Shown: positions 51,701 to 61,804, counted from the stretch's first letter. The stretch: 64,000 bases of DNA from Astropecten irregularis (GCA_963971285.1 OZ020256.1:2792501-2856500); one strand, 5' to 3'. The notes: a model not told the origin generated them from the sequence alone. Made by a program: numbers and translations.

Positions 51701-53068
51701 TCTCCGTCACAAGGCTGTACGTTGTGGTTGCTCGTTTAAGAAACCACATCCAAAATTGAACATTGATGTTGGTGTGATAATGGAGCCAAAACGAAACCGT
51801 TAAGCCATAGGCCATATCTGGAAATGTGTCAGTTCTCATTGAAATGTCACTGTCATTGAAACGCCACTTGAAATGTCATAATGCGTCGCATATACTACTT
51901 CACCCTTCACGGACTTTTAAAAACTACAACATGTTTTCATTTTTCCGCAGGATGGGAACCGAAACCTTGGTGGCGTGTTGACTTGGGCAGCGAACATTGG
52001 ATCAGGCGTATTGACGTGCTGAACAGGGCCAAGTGCTGCCGTAAGTATAACGTTGACAAATCGCCCGAAGGCTAGGAACACGCGTGCACCAATTATTTCA
52101 TTAATTAACACATTTCGGCAGAAATAGTCGACAAGTATGTGGATCGGTTTGCGGTTATACGTAACACCATGGAATAATCGGTTCCTTCTTTTCGCACTTC
52201 TTATTTCGTGGCACTTTTTGTTATAGGTCTCAACGTTTCGACTAGCCTGCTCTAGTCATCATCAGGAGATCGAGATGATGACTAGAGCAGGCTGGTCAAA
52301 ACGTTGATATCCAACCAGAAGTGCGACGAAATATGCGAAGTATAAACCGAATATTACACGGTGTTACCGCAAACCGATCCATGTACTAATTGTCACCATG
52401 CAAAACCTCAAATCATCCAAGAACTGAGCTATTTGGAATGGTCGATTTGCTGAAAGATGTTATGGGGGAAAATACATTGTGCAGGCTATTAGAAGCACAC
52501 AGAACGGGTGCAATTTTGTCCTAAAATTACCCCGAAAGGGCAACCAAAATCACGACAGTAGCCGATTTCACGAAATGTCAAATGTAGCGTACGCACCATT
52601 TTGTTGCGTAACTTACGCAACATTTTCCTTCCTTGGTTGCACAAGTTAATATGGCCGTTTCACACCAAACTTACGCAATATTATTTTGCACGTTGCGTAA
52701 GTTACGCAACATTTCGTGAAATCGGTCGAGCTGTCACAGGATTCGACTGCCAAAAGATAAGGCTGGGAATTTCAAATAAGAATCAACAACAACTAAGTGC
52801 CTTATATTTTATGTTCTCTTTAGACGAGCGCCTGATTGGGGCAACATTGCGTGCCGGACTGAGCCCAGACCTGACCGCTAACACGATGTGCGGCTCTGCA
52901 GTTACGGCTGCTGAAGCCGGACCAGGTGTCTGGGTCAATAAAACCTGCCAGCCCCCCTCCCTGGCCCGCTACATCAGCGTTGATATCACCGGGAAAAATA
53001 CCACTCATTTGTTACAAATCTGCGAAGTTAAAGCTAAGGAAATGGTAGAGCCAAACTGTGGATTTTGA
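48406..53068 (+). CDS. Secreted PAN/apple plus F-type lectin (fucolectin) domain protein, four-exon model
   Basis: Predicted secreted sugar-binding protein of about 262 residues, with exons 48406-48729 (or 48733), 51007-51132, 51951-52040 and 52824-53068. Order: signal peptide (hydrophobic core about residues 10-26), PAN/apple domain (about 30-105, six cysteines, CKSTNYF and VCALNN signatures), then one F-type lectin domain (about 110-255). The lectin part shows GKPSVQS, DGN, CTHT, PWWRVDLG, NRAKCCHERL and the terminal CEVKA. F-type lectins bind fucose through HX26RXDX4(R/K) (family knowledge). Here His and both Arg are in register, the vicinal Cys pair is present, but Asp is Lys. Exons 2-4 join in phase 1. 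Exon 1's best donor is phase 0 and does not fit exon 2; a weak donor 4 nt later does. A role in innate recognition is inference. Confidence 0.85.
48769..48916. mobile_element. Family E MITE in intron 1
   Basis: Starts gggttttgatttcacc and ends cttcgtgaaatcgaccc. The interior phrases actatcaatcgtaggac and gatgggttatccttcg match the other copies (14783, 61805). It begins only 39 bp after the exon-1 donor, so it could affect donor recognition. Confidence 0.85.
49941..50260. mobile_element. Family I inverted-repeat element in intron 1
   Basis: The left end, ggtgatatcatactttggt, and the right end, accaaagtatgatactacct, are inverted repeats. The interior shares cagtcccatacggtgcc with 45216-45345 and atgggcaa...atatcaa with 36940-37075. 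Its right half shares ggtatgtttctac and atcaccatctttatacc with 59365-59672. Confidence 0.8.
50386..50930. repeat. GGTCGGTTGGTC minisatellite in intron 1
   Basis: About 545 bp of short units (ggtcggttggtctgtcggtt) with a higher-order pattern: the block tctgccggtctgtcggttgg occurs near 50473 and again near 50692, about 0.22 kb apart. Low-complexity frames rich in VGWSVGRLVG are open in several phases and are not genes. Confidence 0.92.
51007..51132 (+). CDS. Exon 2: N-terminal part of the F-type lectin domain
   Basis: Acceptor cgcttgtatatag, donor gtgagt at 51133. Phase 1 at both ends, 42 codons. It encodes LSLVGKPSVQSTTY, then NDGN and GCTHT, the classic start of the domain. The split first codon is (N)AT; an A before it would give the Asn usually found at this place. 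Confidence 0.85.
51133..51950. other. Intron 2 with C-run/G-run palindrome and C-run/A-run tract
   Basis: Contains 12 C followed directly by 16 G (51414-51441), a family E/F/G-like fragment from 51448 (gatttcacgaagcac), a C11A13 tract (51537-51560) and a GGCTCC-stacked fragment (51645-51685). No additional exon is needed here, since exons 2 and 3 join in phase. Confidence 0.7.
51951..52040 (+). CDS. Exon 3: central core of the F-type lectin domain
   Basis: Acceptor with a strong pyrimidine tract (catttttccgcag), donor gtaagt at 52041, phase 1 at both ends, 30 codons. It encodes WEPKPWWRVDLG and VLNRAKCC. The codon joined to exon 2 becomes Arg. The conserved Asp of the fucose motif is Lys here (NRAKCC). 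Confidence 0.9.
52135..52386. mobile_element. Family L palindromic element in intron 3
   Basis: A ~250-bp imperfect palindrome. The centre carries cctgctctagtcatcatc and its complement gatgatgactagagcagg around a short loop (52252-52300). The outer arms carry ggatcggtttgcggt and accgcaaaccgatcc. A single-arm copy lies at 25497-25613. Confidence 0.85.
52561..52726. mobile_element. Family F palindromic MITE in intron 3
   Basis: Terminal inverted repeats gccgatttcacgaaatgt and acatttcgtgaaatcggt. Subterminal repeats of TTGCGTAA / GTTACGCAAC also pair. The outer bases resemble families E and G, suggesting one superfamily of ends. Confidence 0.85.
52824..53068 (+). CDS. Exon 4: C-terminal part of the F-type lectin domain and stop
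   Basis: Acceptor gttctctttag, entering in phase 1; the joint codon becomes His to give CCHERLIGATLRAG. It ends ICEVKAKEMVEPNCGF and a TGA at 53066. The domain is complete and the protein stops soon after it, with no transmembrane segment. Confidence 0.9.
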
Positions 53069-53103
53069 AAATCTCTTTCAATTTTGTTCTCCGGGATTGA
53101 AAT

Positions 53104-53253
53104 TTCAATGGGATACTTTTGAGAACCGACCTTCAAGTCAACAGCGCACGCGCACGCAATTGTGAGCATGCGCGCGTTGTTTTACGCATGCGCACGTGTG
53201 CGTGCGCATGTGCTGTTGACTCGAAGATCGGTTCTCAAAAGTCTCCCATTGAA
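53104..53253. mobile_element. Palindromic MITE, family A copy 2
   Basis: Ends ttcaatgggatacttttgag and ctcaaaagtctcccattgaa, with internal GTCAACAGCGCACGCGCACG and its partner. Closely related to 2762-2906. It starts 36 bp after the lectin stop codon, so it probably lies in that gene's 3' UTR and would form a hairpin in the mRNA. Confidence 0.88.
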
Positions 53254-53776
53254 TTTGAGTTCTCGGATTAAACTCACATAAATAAGGCCTATTGCCTAAA
53301 GGGAACAATACTTATTTAATACCATTTTCTTTTAAAAGAAATTTGATTCACGATCGAGTGAAATTCTAAGCTATTATATAGATTTTCTTTTCAATCGTGT
53401 TAAGACTAATTTTTCAACAACATTAATTCACTCGGAGATAGAAAAGTTGGGAATATTCGAACTTATTTTGAGTGTTGTAGATCATGTCACGGAACTTTGT
53501 TTCGAACCAAATTATTTACAGCATTCCATTTGTGATTTGATATAGAGAAAGAAACTTTGCACGATTTTACATTGATGGAAAAGATGTCAAGTACTAGGCC
53601 TATTTCTTGCATTTTCATTTTAAAATTCAAATAATATTTGACTTTCCCTACTTCACATGTAGATAGAAACGCACATTAATGACATTTTGTTCGTAAATTG
53701 GACACGGAGTTTAGTTGAACGTTTCACATCGAACTCTCGCGGTTTTTCAATGGCAACAATGTACTTTGTAAACGAT
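53254..53776. other. Noncoding stretch downstream of the lectin gene
   Basis: AT-rich sequence, no gene. I see no clear AATAAA in the first 200 bases, so the poly(A) site cannot be placed. Confidence 0.45.
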
Positions 53777-54082
53777 ATTAGGCCTAAAAAAAAAATTGTT
53801 GTGTTGCCCTCAGCGACCGACCGTAAAATGCCAACACTTTGGGTCGGGATTATTATTATTTTTTTCTCTGAGTCCTAAAGTATAAAAACTCACAATTTTT
53901 GACAGAAAATGTAAGATTTAGCAGTAGAAAAGCGTGTCTCCTCAAAACGACCCAAGACTGTTGATTTCATAAGCCCTTGTGACCATACATCCTGTATTTA
54001 TTCTTAAAAGTTTTGAAAGTCTGCCCCAATTTTTTTTTTTTTCCACTTGAGGGCAACACAACAATTTTTTTTAGGCCTTAAT
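53777..54082. mobile_element. Inverted-repeat element, family K
   Basis: The left end, attaggcctaaaaa, continues into attgttgtgttgccctca; the right end is tgagggcaacacaacaat, then t-run and ttaggccttaat. The arms pair over about 34 bp. Single copy in this window. No coding capacity. Confidence 0.8.
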
Positions 54083-54111
54083 AAGTCAGCTTTTTGCCGA
54101 ATGCATTCTTC

Positions 54112-54481
54112 TTAAAGGGCATGTACAATATTGGTGAGGTGACAGAGCAGCTGCAGGCTGTTCAAAATTTGATTTGTCATTGAATAGAAACAAACCTGTG
54201 ATATTTTGAGCTCAAACAATAGAAAACACGAAAAACCGCTGCAATTGTTACGCCAAATCGAGTGATGGGAATACCTGTCTCATTTTTTGATCTTGCCAAG
54301 ATAAAAGAAATGTTTTGGTGTTTGGTTGTACTCTTTTCTGGACAAATACACCGAATGTCAGGTATAGAAATTTTCACAGTAATTTTTTTTTTGCCATAAC
54401 CGTCTTTACACCCTAAGTTATACATAAATCGGGAACATTTCTGTTTTGGTTTGTTACCAATGTTGTACATGCCCTTTAAAA
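54112..54481. mobile_element. Inverted-repeat element, family J
   Basis: The left end, ttaaagggcatgtacaatat, and the right end, gttgtacatgccctttaaaa, are inverted repeats. The right half (caaataca..gtcaggta..ccgtctttacaccct) is related to 33728-33845 and 59365-59672. Confidence 0.8.
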
Positions 54482-54748
54482 CGTAATGTTTAGTCTAAAT
54501 GTAATAGGTTACTGGCAATAATTGCTTTAACAAGTCAAAGGTGTCAGCATTTTCGAGCGTAGTCACGATACACAATGGTGTATAGGAAACATGGTAGTAG
54601 AATGAAAGTCATTTTATTGACATACCAGTACTTGCGTTCCTGCATGCCCTATTGGTAAAATCACATGGAAACTGACATGAATGATTCGAAAGGATCGCTT
54701 GCAAACTGCCTCATGTTTGCAGCATATAGTGGCTCTTAGATAAAGGAC

Positions 54749-55122
54749 TTAAAGGCAGCGTACAGGATTTGCAAGGCCTCATAAAAAAAATGGAGTTTGA
54801 GACAGAAATGGACTCAACAGTTCGTAAACAGTGCAAACAGTCACCATGGGAAATCTTGGTTCAACAGATGCTGGGTTTTTCAAGGAAATTAAGATTTAGT
54901 GTTTTTTGACGAACGATCTTTTTAGCATTTCCAAAGCGTAGTATAACCGTGAAGGATTCGGAGGGGGCAGGATTATTTCGGCCGTATTTCTGCTATGCAG
55001 ATGAACAAAGCATAAAAAGGTACATGAAACAACGTCTGCAAGGAAGTTTAAGACCTTCACTTCTGTTTAAATACCAAATTCAGCCAAAACGCACATCTTT
55101 GCAAATCCTATGCTCCCTTTAA
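54749..55122. mobile_element. Inverted-repeat element, family H (full copy)
   Basis: Ends ttaaaggcagcgtacaggat and atcctatgctccctttaa, extended inward by ttgcaa on both sides. The left half matches 12543-12735 closely. No coding capacity. Confidence 0.8.
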
Positions 55123-56916
55123 CATCAAGTATAAGGACAGTTTAAGTGAAAATAATGATACATGTAAAATATATTGTAAAATAATATATTATAATTAAAA
55201 TATTGATAATATTATTACATAATACTTATACATAATGATTTTTATAACTTTTTATTGTAGAGCTCGTCACTACATGCACTCGTTTTCAGTATGCACACAT
55301 TTTCGGGGTTTAACTGCAGCATAATATTATCATGGCGTCCCGAGTTTCCAATGGAAACGGTATATTCAAAGAAAACAAAATATGCAAACATGTCAATCAG
55401 CCAAATAAGCCAGGGCAGAAGAGTTTGTTTATTTTCACCATGCGCATGTCACAGTCAGAACAATGGATGTCAAAAAATGACTCAAAGAGCGATGCCAATG
55501 TAAATATCATCATGATAGCCCCGGATTGATGGTTTCCAAAATGCGGTAGAATTTAGCCTTATGTATGGTGCCACTTTCAGCGAAATTTAACTTTGACTTT
55601 TAACAGTTGTGCTTAATTTTACATATGCCTAAGTATTGTTTTACTCTGGGGTTAACATGTACAAGGGCTTTTCACACTCTAAAATATCGGGGTTATATTC
55701 GGATGCATCCCAAAATTTTCAAACCCAAGCCGATCCGGTTAGACGGCCTATAATCGGATTTAAAAAAAGAAAAAATGATTTTTGATTCATTCAAATGGCT
55801 GCTGATAGAGTATTAATTTGACACTCGATGACGTCATCATGGCCTAGCTCTTCTGCAACTCTGCGTACATCTATGCTGTATGGACTATATGCCTAATGCA
55901 AACTTTGAACTATGTGTAACAGAGCCTAATGGCAAAAGTGGTGACCAGAATAGACATGTACAAAGTCTATGGGCTTTTGGAAAAAAGAAAAGGAAGAAGA
56001 AGAAAGATAAATCAGAACAAAAAGAAAGGCTTTTTCCCGAAACAATGCGGGAAAGCCAAAACAGGGGGAGGAGAGAAAAAAGAAAAAAGAAAATGGGGCG
56101 CTTAATATTCCTATTGTATAACATTGTGTTGTCCTGACAATTCTGTTCACAGAGATAACAATAAAACAATAAATGCACATAATTTGATGCTGTCTTTACT
56201 TTATATTATCATTTACTGTCAAGTTTTTCCCCATTCCAGCTGTTAGCTCAATAAGTTGTTTAGTTTGTTGTTATAAGTGTGTAGATTTTGGGGGGAATTC
56301 TTAAAAAGAAGTCGGTCGATAATTCATTTAAAAGAAAACTGTAATAATAATTCATAGCGTAAAACCCCTGCAACAGTAATTGCGCAATACATGTAGTGCA
56401 ATTTCCCATCTCAGTAACCGAGGGGCTCAGTGTTTGGTTTTAATTTTCGCGCGCTCCATCACAAGACCAGACTAGTCTATTTTCAAGTCGCATCAGCTCG
56501 ACGCCTGAGCATTTTGTCAGGCAGCTTAGCACCTTCGTTTAGGTTAGTTTTTCATCATTAAATTCAAGTGTCTTGCGCAATTATTTCAGTCCTGAAATTT
56601 TACGGAAAGTTAGAGCAACAAAGTAAAAAAAAAAGAAAAAAAAGACGAGGAATTGTTTCTGAAATCCCGAATCCGTTCATCCGAGGCGCAGTAAGCGACT
56701 GAGTCACGTTTAGCTTAGGTTCAACTTATTGTACACACATCCGTTCATGGACTCGGTCCAATCTATCAGGAAACAAAACAACTACAGTTGTTTATACCGT
56801 TGCAATTTGCTGTAATAATCCCGGCAAATATTTCATGAAACCATCGAGTATCTCCTGGAAGTAAAATACATAATAGGCTGCAGTTTTCATAATTATTGCA
56901 ACGGCAGTAAAATAAA
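55123..56916. other. Noncoding stretch upstream of the membrane-protein gene
   Basis: Contains a family B fragment (about 55666-55745, starting gggcttttcacactctaaaa). A purine-rich tract at 55978-56100 gives a Lys/Arg-rich chance frame. No convincing TATA box is seen before the ATG at 56917. Confidence 0.45.
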
Positions 56917-57109
56917 ATGGACCGTGCCAAAAGAGGGCCGACCTTAGTGGAATTGGAGGCAAAAGACGGGCAACAGCGCAGCCAAGTTAGCGGTTACGGT
57001 AGTATGCGTAAGGCACCATCAGCTCTAGAAGACCTCCCCTGTCCGCTCATGGTCTGCCTGAGGGTTCTAGGGTTGCTTCCCATGCCGACGACCAGCACCA
57101 ATGAAATGA
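56917..57109 (+). CDS. Exon 1 of the membrane-protein gene
   Basis: 64 codons plus one base to the donor gtaagt at 57110 (phase 1). The start is the first ATG (aaaATGgacc). The N terminus is hydrophilic, then LRVLGLLPM near residue 50. Confidence 0.7.
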
Positions 57110-59307
57110 GTAAGTCCTTCCCAAAATCACCCCTAGTAAAGTCCGCATGTTAACATCACCTTCTGGAACGTCCTATTAAAGGGTTGCTGCGGTGCTTTTT
57201 TCAGTCAGGTTATTTTATTGCCTTCATACAGAGAATATACTGAGAAATAATGAATGGCAAGTCTTATTTTGGTTTCAAACCAGCATTTGGTTTTCCTTTG
57301 AATGGCTTTGTAAAACGGGGGATTTTCACGCATACTCATGTAGGGAACCAACAGCAAAAATATAATGAAAAAACATTAAAAAATGAAGAGGCAAACTTGA
57401 CCTACAGAAATGGTTTGGTTAAAAAAAATACACCACCAGGCACCAGCTGAGTGAAAGGAACATAATTATTTGGCAAAATAAAACCCATTGATGGGGAAAA
57501 GGTCTGTCAGAAAACCTATAAAACAACCGCAACTTTTTGTGCACAAATCAATTGGGTTACTGCTCTCAGTTCCCCAGATGACATCACAGTTTTGCTCACG
57601 AATATGGAAATGCTAATTAGCATACAAACCAAAAAACCTGTTTTTAACCCTGAATCAGTGTGAGGAAGTGGGTAAAATCACAGTCCCCATGTACAGTTTT
57701 TTTATTGGCATGTGTTCAAGCCATAATATTCCCATTGCAGAGACCCTTTAAGTGCGGAGGATTTTGTGTTTAGAAGAAACTCGGAATGAACTCAAAGAAA
57801 TCGTTTTCAATTCCGTAAAGAACTTCTGTCAAAGACCAATAGCAGATGAATCAATCACATGACTTAATGAAAAGCTGAACAAGCATTTTATTTTAATAAT
57901 CAGAATGCTAATTAGTTTGGATGAACATGCAGATGCATGGTTCCTGATGATTTCATTTAAGTCTTTCTCTTTCGCCTAAACACGAATAATTAGGTTCTGT
58001 AGTTCCCACTGGTCTATAATATGGCATCGTAGGGGACTAGAGTACAATGGCCTTTCAGATTCTAGCTGTTTGACTAAATATTTGACACTTATCTGTTGTG
58101 TCCAAATTACAATACTGTTTTGAGTGTCTTCTGATTTGGCCTCTGGAAAATGTGCAGTGAAAGATTTCGTTATGTTTGTTTTGTTATGTTTTAATATGTT
58201 GTGTTTTGTTTTTTCAGGCTATGGAAAAGTTTCGTTCTTGATGTTGGTCTTCATTTTGTTGTGCCATATCATTGATATCTCCGACATCTTCAATGATTAC
58301 CTTGGGAAGCAGCATGACACGGTCTTCCTTTTATCCTACGTGACGTACCGCTGTTCTCCCTCGTGGCAAGGATCTACCTTTCTTGGGTGTACGATCCTAG
58401 CAAACATCATGTTGCCGTCTTTTCAGAGGAATACTTGAGGGCCCGGTCGAATCACTGCTTCAAGGGCGCCAGTCTGTGGTGCTCCTTCATCGGGTTTATG
58501 TTGCTGCCAGCGGCGTGCATCGGCATGAAAATCGTGGTGTTTGCAACCGAAGCTGGGAGCACCAACTGTCCGCGGGATTGGGTCGTTTACATCAGAACAT
58601 TCGGGGGTATGGCTGGATACGCACTATACGGTTGCTTCTGCTTTGTGATCTTCTGCTTACGGAAGGCCCACTGCAGGGAGTTCTACCGCGTCGCCGTTGA
58701 CATCAGCCGAAGAGGCGCCATCAACGTTGAGGCCACATACGCAGAGATCCGAAGATTGTGTTTGGGATTCCTGAGCTTTCAGGATTTTGTGGGTAGGTGG
58801 ATGATGGTATCGGTATCACTGGCCATACTAGGTCTAGTTGACTTGTTCTGGTTTGTCTTTTACACCATACCTGAGATACGGCAAAATATCCAGGCAGAAG
58901 AGGGCGTCCTGCGGACGTGGACGGTGTTCACCTTCGCTGACAAGCTGCTTTTCTTCTTCCACCCCATGTTGGCAGTAGGGGGAGTTGACGTAATGCAGCC
59001 CTGGCGATTCTTCAGAGAAAGTATCTTACTGACCTGGAGCAACAACGCAAAGGCTCAGGTTGCAAAGAAACAAGGTAAAACGGCCAAGACCGTCCCGGCA
59101 GCACCGGGCAGCAAGACACTCCATGATATCATTGCTCATCATAGGCGGTTAGGAACTGGCAGGTCCTGGGTCAAGGGAACCCTTGTCCTGTCTATTGTAA
59201 GTCTGTACTTTGGGTTGTCTTTTGATCCGTCTCAAGACCTTGATCCTTGGATTGGTATTGCGTGCAGAATGTACATGAATGACTCATCCGTGGCACATGA
59301 CGCATAA
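56917..59307 (+). CDS. Multi-pass membrane protein, possibly gustatory-receptor-like; frameshift in exon 2
   Basis: Exon 1 (56917-57109) and exon 2 (58218-59196, or to a stop at 59307) join in phase 1. The product, about 390-430 residues, has a polar N terminus, then LPCPLMVCLRVLGLLPM, and about six hydrophobic segments: VSFLMLVFILLCHII; the weaker LFSLVARIYLSWVY; LWCSFIGFMLLPAACIG; GYALYGCFCFVIFCL; WMMVSVSLAILGLVDLFWFV; FADKLLFFFHPMLAVGG. Size, topology and the LRxLGLLP motif recall insect-type gustatory-receptor-like proteins (7tm_7 superfamily), known in echinoderms and other invertebrates. That assignment is tentative, because the TYxxxxQF signature is not seen. Between 58318 and 58362 the frame must shift by one base: a sequencing error, a polymorphism or a pseudogene. 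A phase-0 donor at 59197 suggests a further 3' exon. Confidence 0.7.
57110..58217. other. Intron of the membrane-protein gene
   Basis: About 1.1 kb between a strong donor and a strong acceptor. The frame at 57250-57450 inside it shows no recognisable domain. Nothing else nameable. Confidence 0.65.
58218..59196 (+). CDS. Exon 2 of the membrane-protein gene, with a frame change
   Basis: Acceptor ttgttttttcag. The first 100 or so bases read in one frame (YGKVSFLMLVFILL...); from about 58363 the long frame, one base out of register, continues for some 280 codons with GC-rich, coding-like composition. The two frames overlap open from 58318 to 58435, so a single missing base there (for example near 58348) would unite TM1 with RIYLSWVYDPSK. 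The intervening distance is too short for a normal intron. A donor gtaagt at 59197 is in phase 0; read-through adds 36 codons. Confidence 0.75.
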
Positions 59308-59364
59308 TATTTGACCACATTCCAAAGCTATGCTCAAACTTCGCATAATCTTTAATTTTACGGC

Positions 59365-59672
59365 TTAAAGGTATAATACATGATTGGTAAATGTCACAGA
59401 GCGGCACTTAAACTTTGTCTGATCCAGCATATACATAAAATGAAAAACATGTGAAAATTTGAGCTTTATCGGACATCTGAGTCACGAGAAATTAGCGAAA
59501 ACCCGACTCAATTTTTCTTCTAAAACATGAAGAATGGTTTTGATCTAACCCTGAGATCATAACTATTTTCGGTGTTTGTCTGACTTATCTCTGGATAAAT
59601 ACACCATTTCAGGTCGAAATATTATAACAGTATGTTTCTACTAACACCATCTTTATACCCTGAAAGTTATAG
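59365..59672. mobile_element. Decayed family I/J element
   Basis: Begins ttaaaggtataatac and contains agtatgtttctac and acaccatctttataccctga, as in 49941-50260 and 54112-54481. The right end is worn. If the membrane-protein gene ends at 59307, this falls in its 3' flank. Confidence 0.65.
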
Positions 59673-60200
59673 GTAAATAGGCCTATGTTGAGGGCCTATA
59701 TGAATGTGAAATAATTATGTTTCCTTGAAATACATGATTTCAATATGATATTTCTTTCATATTATGATTTGTTTTCTTTCATGTCGTTTGATTATTATCA
59801 TAGTGTTCACATTGGGAAAAGATCAATGTTTGAAGAAAAAATCGTACAGTAGACAAAAAGAAATTGACTGCTACTGCTTTTCATCGATAACAAACATCAG
59901 TGCCGACCGTTTTCCCTCGTGAAATGGGCCCACATTTAAAAAGCCATGATCATTAATCATAATAATGGAATACATGTATAACATTATCATAATTATGTAC
60001 ACAGTTCGTTTAGTTTCAAATAAAAATAATATGTACCTGTCTAAGTATATACTTTATTCAATTTATCGATTTTATGAATTATTTGGTTTGGCATGATTTT
60101 TTTTTATTGTAGCACCAGGCTTAAATAATGTGACTATTAAGCAGATGGAAACCTATCAATGACTGATACTTGTCACTCAGAAGAAGTATAAATTCTCTAA
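59673..60200. other. Noncoding stretch, no gene recognised
   Basis: AT-rich sequence. A plausible acceptor (ttttttttattgtag, ending 60112) opens only three codons in phase 0 before a stop, so a 3' exon here is unproven. Confidence 0.4.
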
Positions 60201-60236
60201 GCAGGAGGTCGTGGGTTCGAATCCCATTTAAGCCAG
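60201..60236 (+). repeat. tRNA 3'-half-like fragment
   Basis: gtgggttcgaatcccattta is a good T arm and B box, preceded by gcaggaggtc. The D arm and A box are missing. Likely a SINE remnant, different from the 13543 family. Confidence 0.45.
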
Positions 60237-61056
60237 CGCATGAATTATATAAGTAATGTCTTCTATTGTGTATAGTGTACTTCTTTGGTCATTATATTAT
60301 GTAAATGTCATTTTCAAGAATAATAATGTAAGAACACAATTCTATTAAGGGGGTCCCCAGTCCACAAGCTCTGCTTCTTGGGGACCTCCTCCACTTATTG
60401 TTAGTTAATTCCCCCACTTAAAAGTCTGATTATTTTATTTTATGCACTGATCATTTGAGTTGCATGAGTGGAAATAAAGTGAAATGAACTGAACTACATT
60501 GGATGGTAACGGACACAAAGAGTGTTGGGTGAGCACCAGACTTATTATACATTGTAGGAGACTAATGTTCTTATTATCAAGGCTCCTCATTTTATTCCAC
60601 TTTGCCAGCAGACAAACCTAAATGAGTATGACTAATATAACTGATGTATTATTTCAGGGGTTTTATTTGGACTAAAAGTGTGAAATAAAGATTTAGAAAT
60701 TAGAACCAGCATATCAGACTTCCGGACCGAGTCCTTCCTTCACATAGTATGCTGCTCCAAGTTACTTTGAGTATCACCCATTCTACTCCGTGTCACTACG
60801 AACGAACGTCTCTGATACATGCGTGCATGCACATTTTATGCAACGCGGCACATCGGCCAATCAGATCTGTTTTGAGAACAACATTTCTGTCTGGATCGTG
60901 ACGGAGAATGTTGATTGGTCAATTTCCCGTGACAGCAGTTATCTTCGTGATAAATACGCTCGCCAAACGGTATGATAGTAGATGCCCCCTGATTGGTCAA
61001 AACTTAGAGCGGTCAGTGCTGGGTTGGTTTGCATAATTAATCTGGAAATCTGCGCG
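60237..61056. other. Noncoding stretch with several CCAAT boxes
   Basis: CCAAT or its complement occurs at about 60855, 60914 and 60993 (GGCCAATCA, GATTGGTCA twice). Their spacing looks promoter-like, but no gene start is visible next to them. Confidence 0.35.
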
Positions 61057-61104
61057 TATGTGATAGACGCTCGCTTGCTGTACGGCGAGTGCGTCTATCA
61101 CATA
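61057..61104. repeat. Near-perfect 18-20 bp stem hairpin
   Basis: The left arm, tatgtgatagacgctcgc, and the right arm, gcgagtgcgtctatcacata, are complementary except for two inserted bases, with a 10-base loop (ttgctgtacg). Possible remnant of a MITE or a structured RNA. Confidence 0.8.
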
Positions 61105-61804
61105 GACTATATGCTGCTCCATTACCTAGGGATTCACATCCCACTTCGACTCGGTGCAAACGGTATAAGGAAAATAGGAGCGCCCACCTCTCCATTACCA
61201 TAGGTCTAGAACAATTTTTTTGACAAAAAAGTAATCATTAAAGTAGAATTCGATTTGAAACGACCCACCTTTTTTTTGTCACAACGGATGTTGTGAAATA
61301 CGAAGCGAATGACCCAGGTATACAACACCCACAGAGACAAGGATGGAATCACCTCGGAGAACCCTGCATGGTTGTGTCAGTGTCAGTATCAAGCGAGCCG
61401 AGACCTTAAACAATAGGGGAAAAAAAAGAACAGAACTCAAGTGAACTATGAACTCGTTATAATTAGGTTCCATTCATTTCCAGGTCGATATACAATCGAG
61501 TGATTAAGCCACAGTTTTCTTTTAGTATTGCTATGTTTTGAAATTGTATTGTCGAAAATGGATAGAGTACCGTTCGTAGTGTATGCTGTTATATATACGC
61601 GCCGCGGAATGTAATTCCTCCGGGGATAAGGATATTAATTATTCCTGCAATACGACCATCTGGTGGCACTTTGGGAGCTCCGTAAGTATGTCTCATTAGC
61701 ATTGAAGCGAAGCGTGTCAGGCTCTGTGGCCAATCACCGCTGTTATCGTGGCAGCAACCACCGTGCACTTCACTAGTGACTAGGAATACATTTTTATCAG
61801 CTCA
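61105..61804. other. Noncoding stretch, possible promoter elements
   Basis: A TATATATA box at about 61593 is followed by gcgccgcgg, and a CCAAT box (GGCCAATCAC) lies near 61730. No transcript start can be proven. Confidence 0.3.

Noticed and set aside
55880-56137. Lys/Arg-rich 85-codon frame
   Set aside because: A product of a purine-rich tract (gaagaagaaag-type), with the opposite strand equally open.
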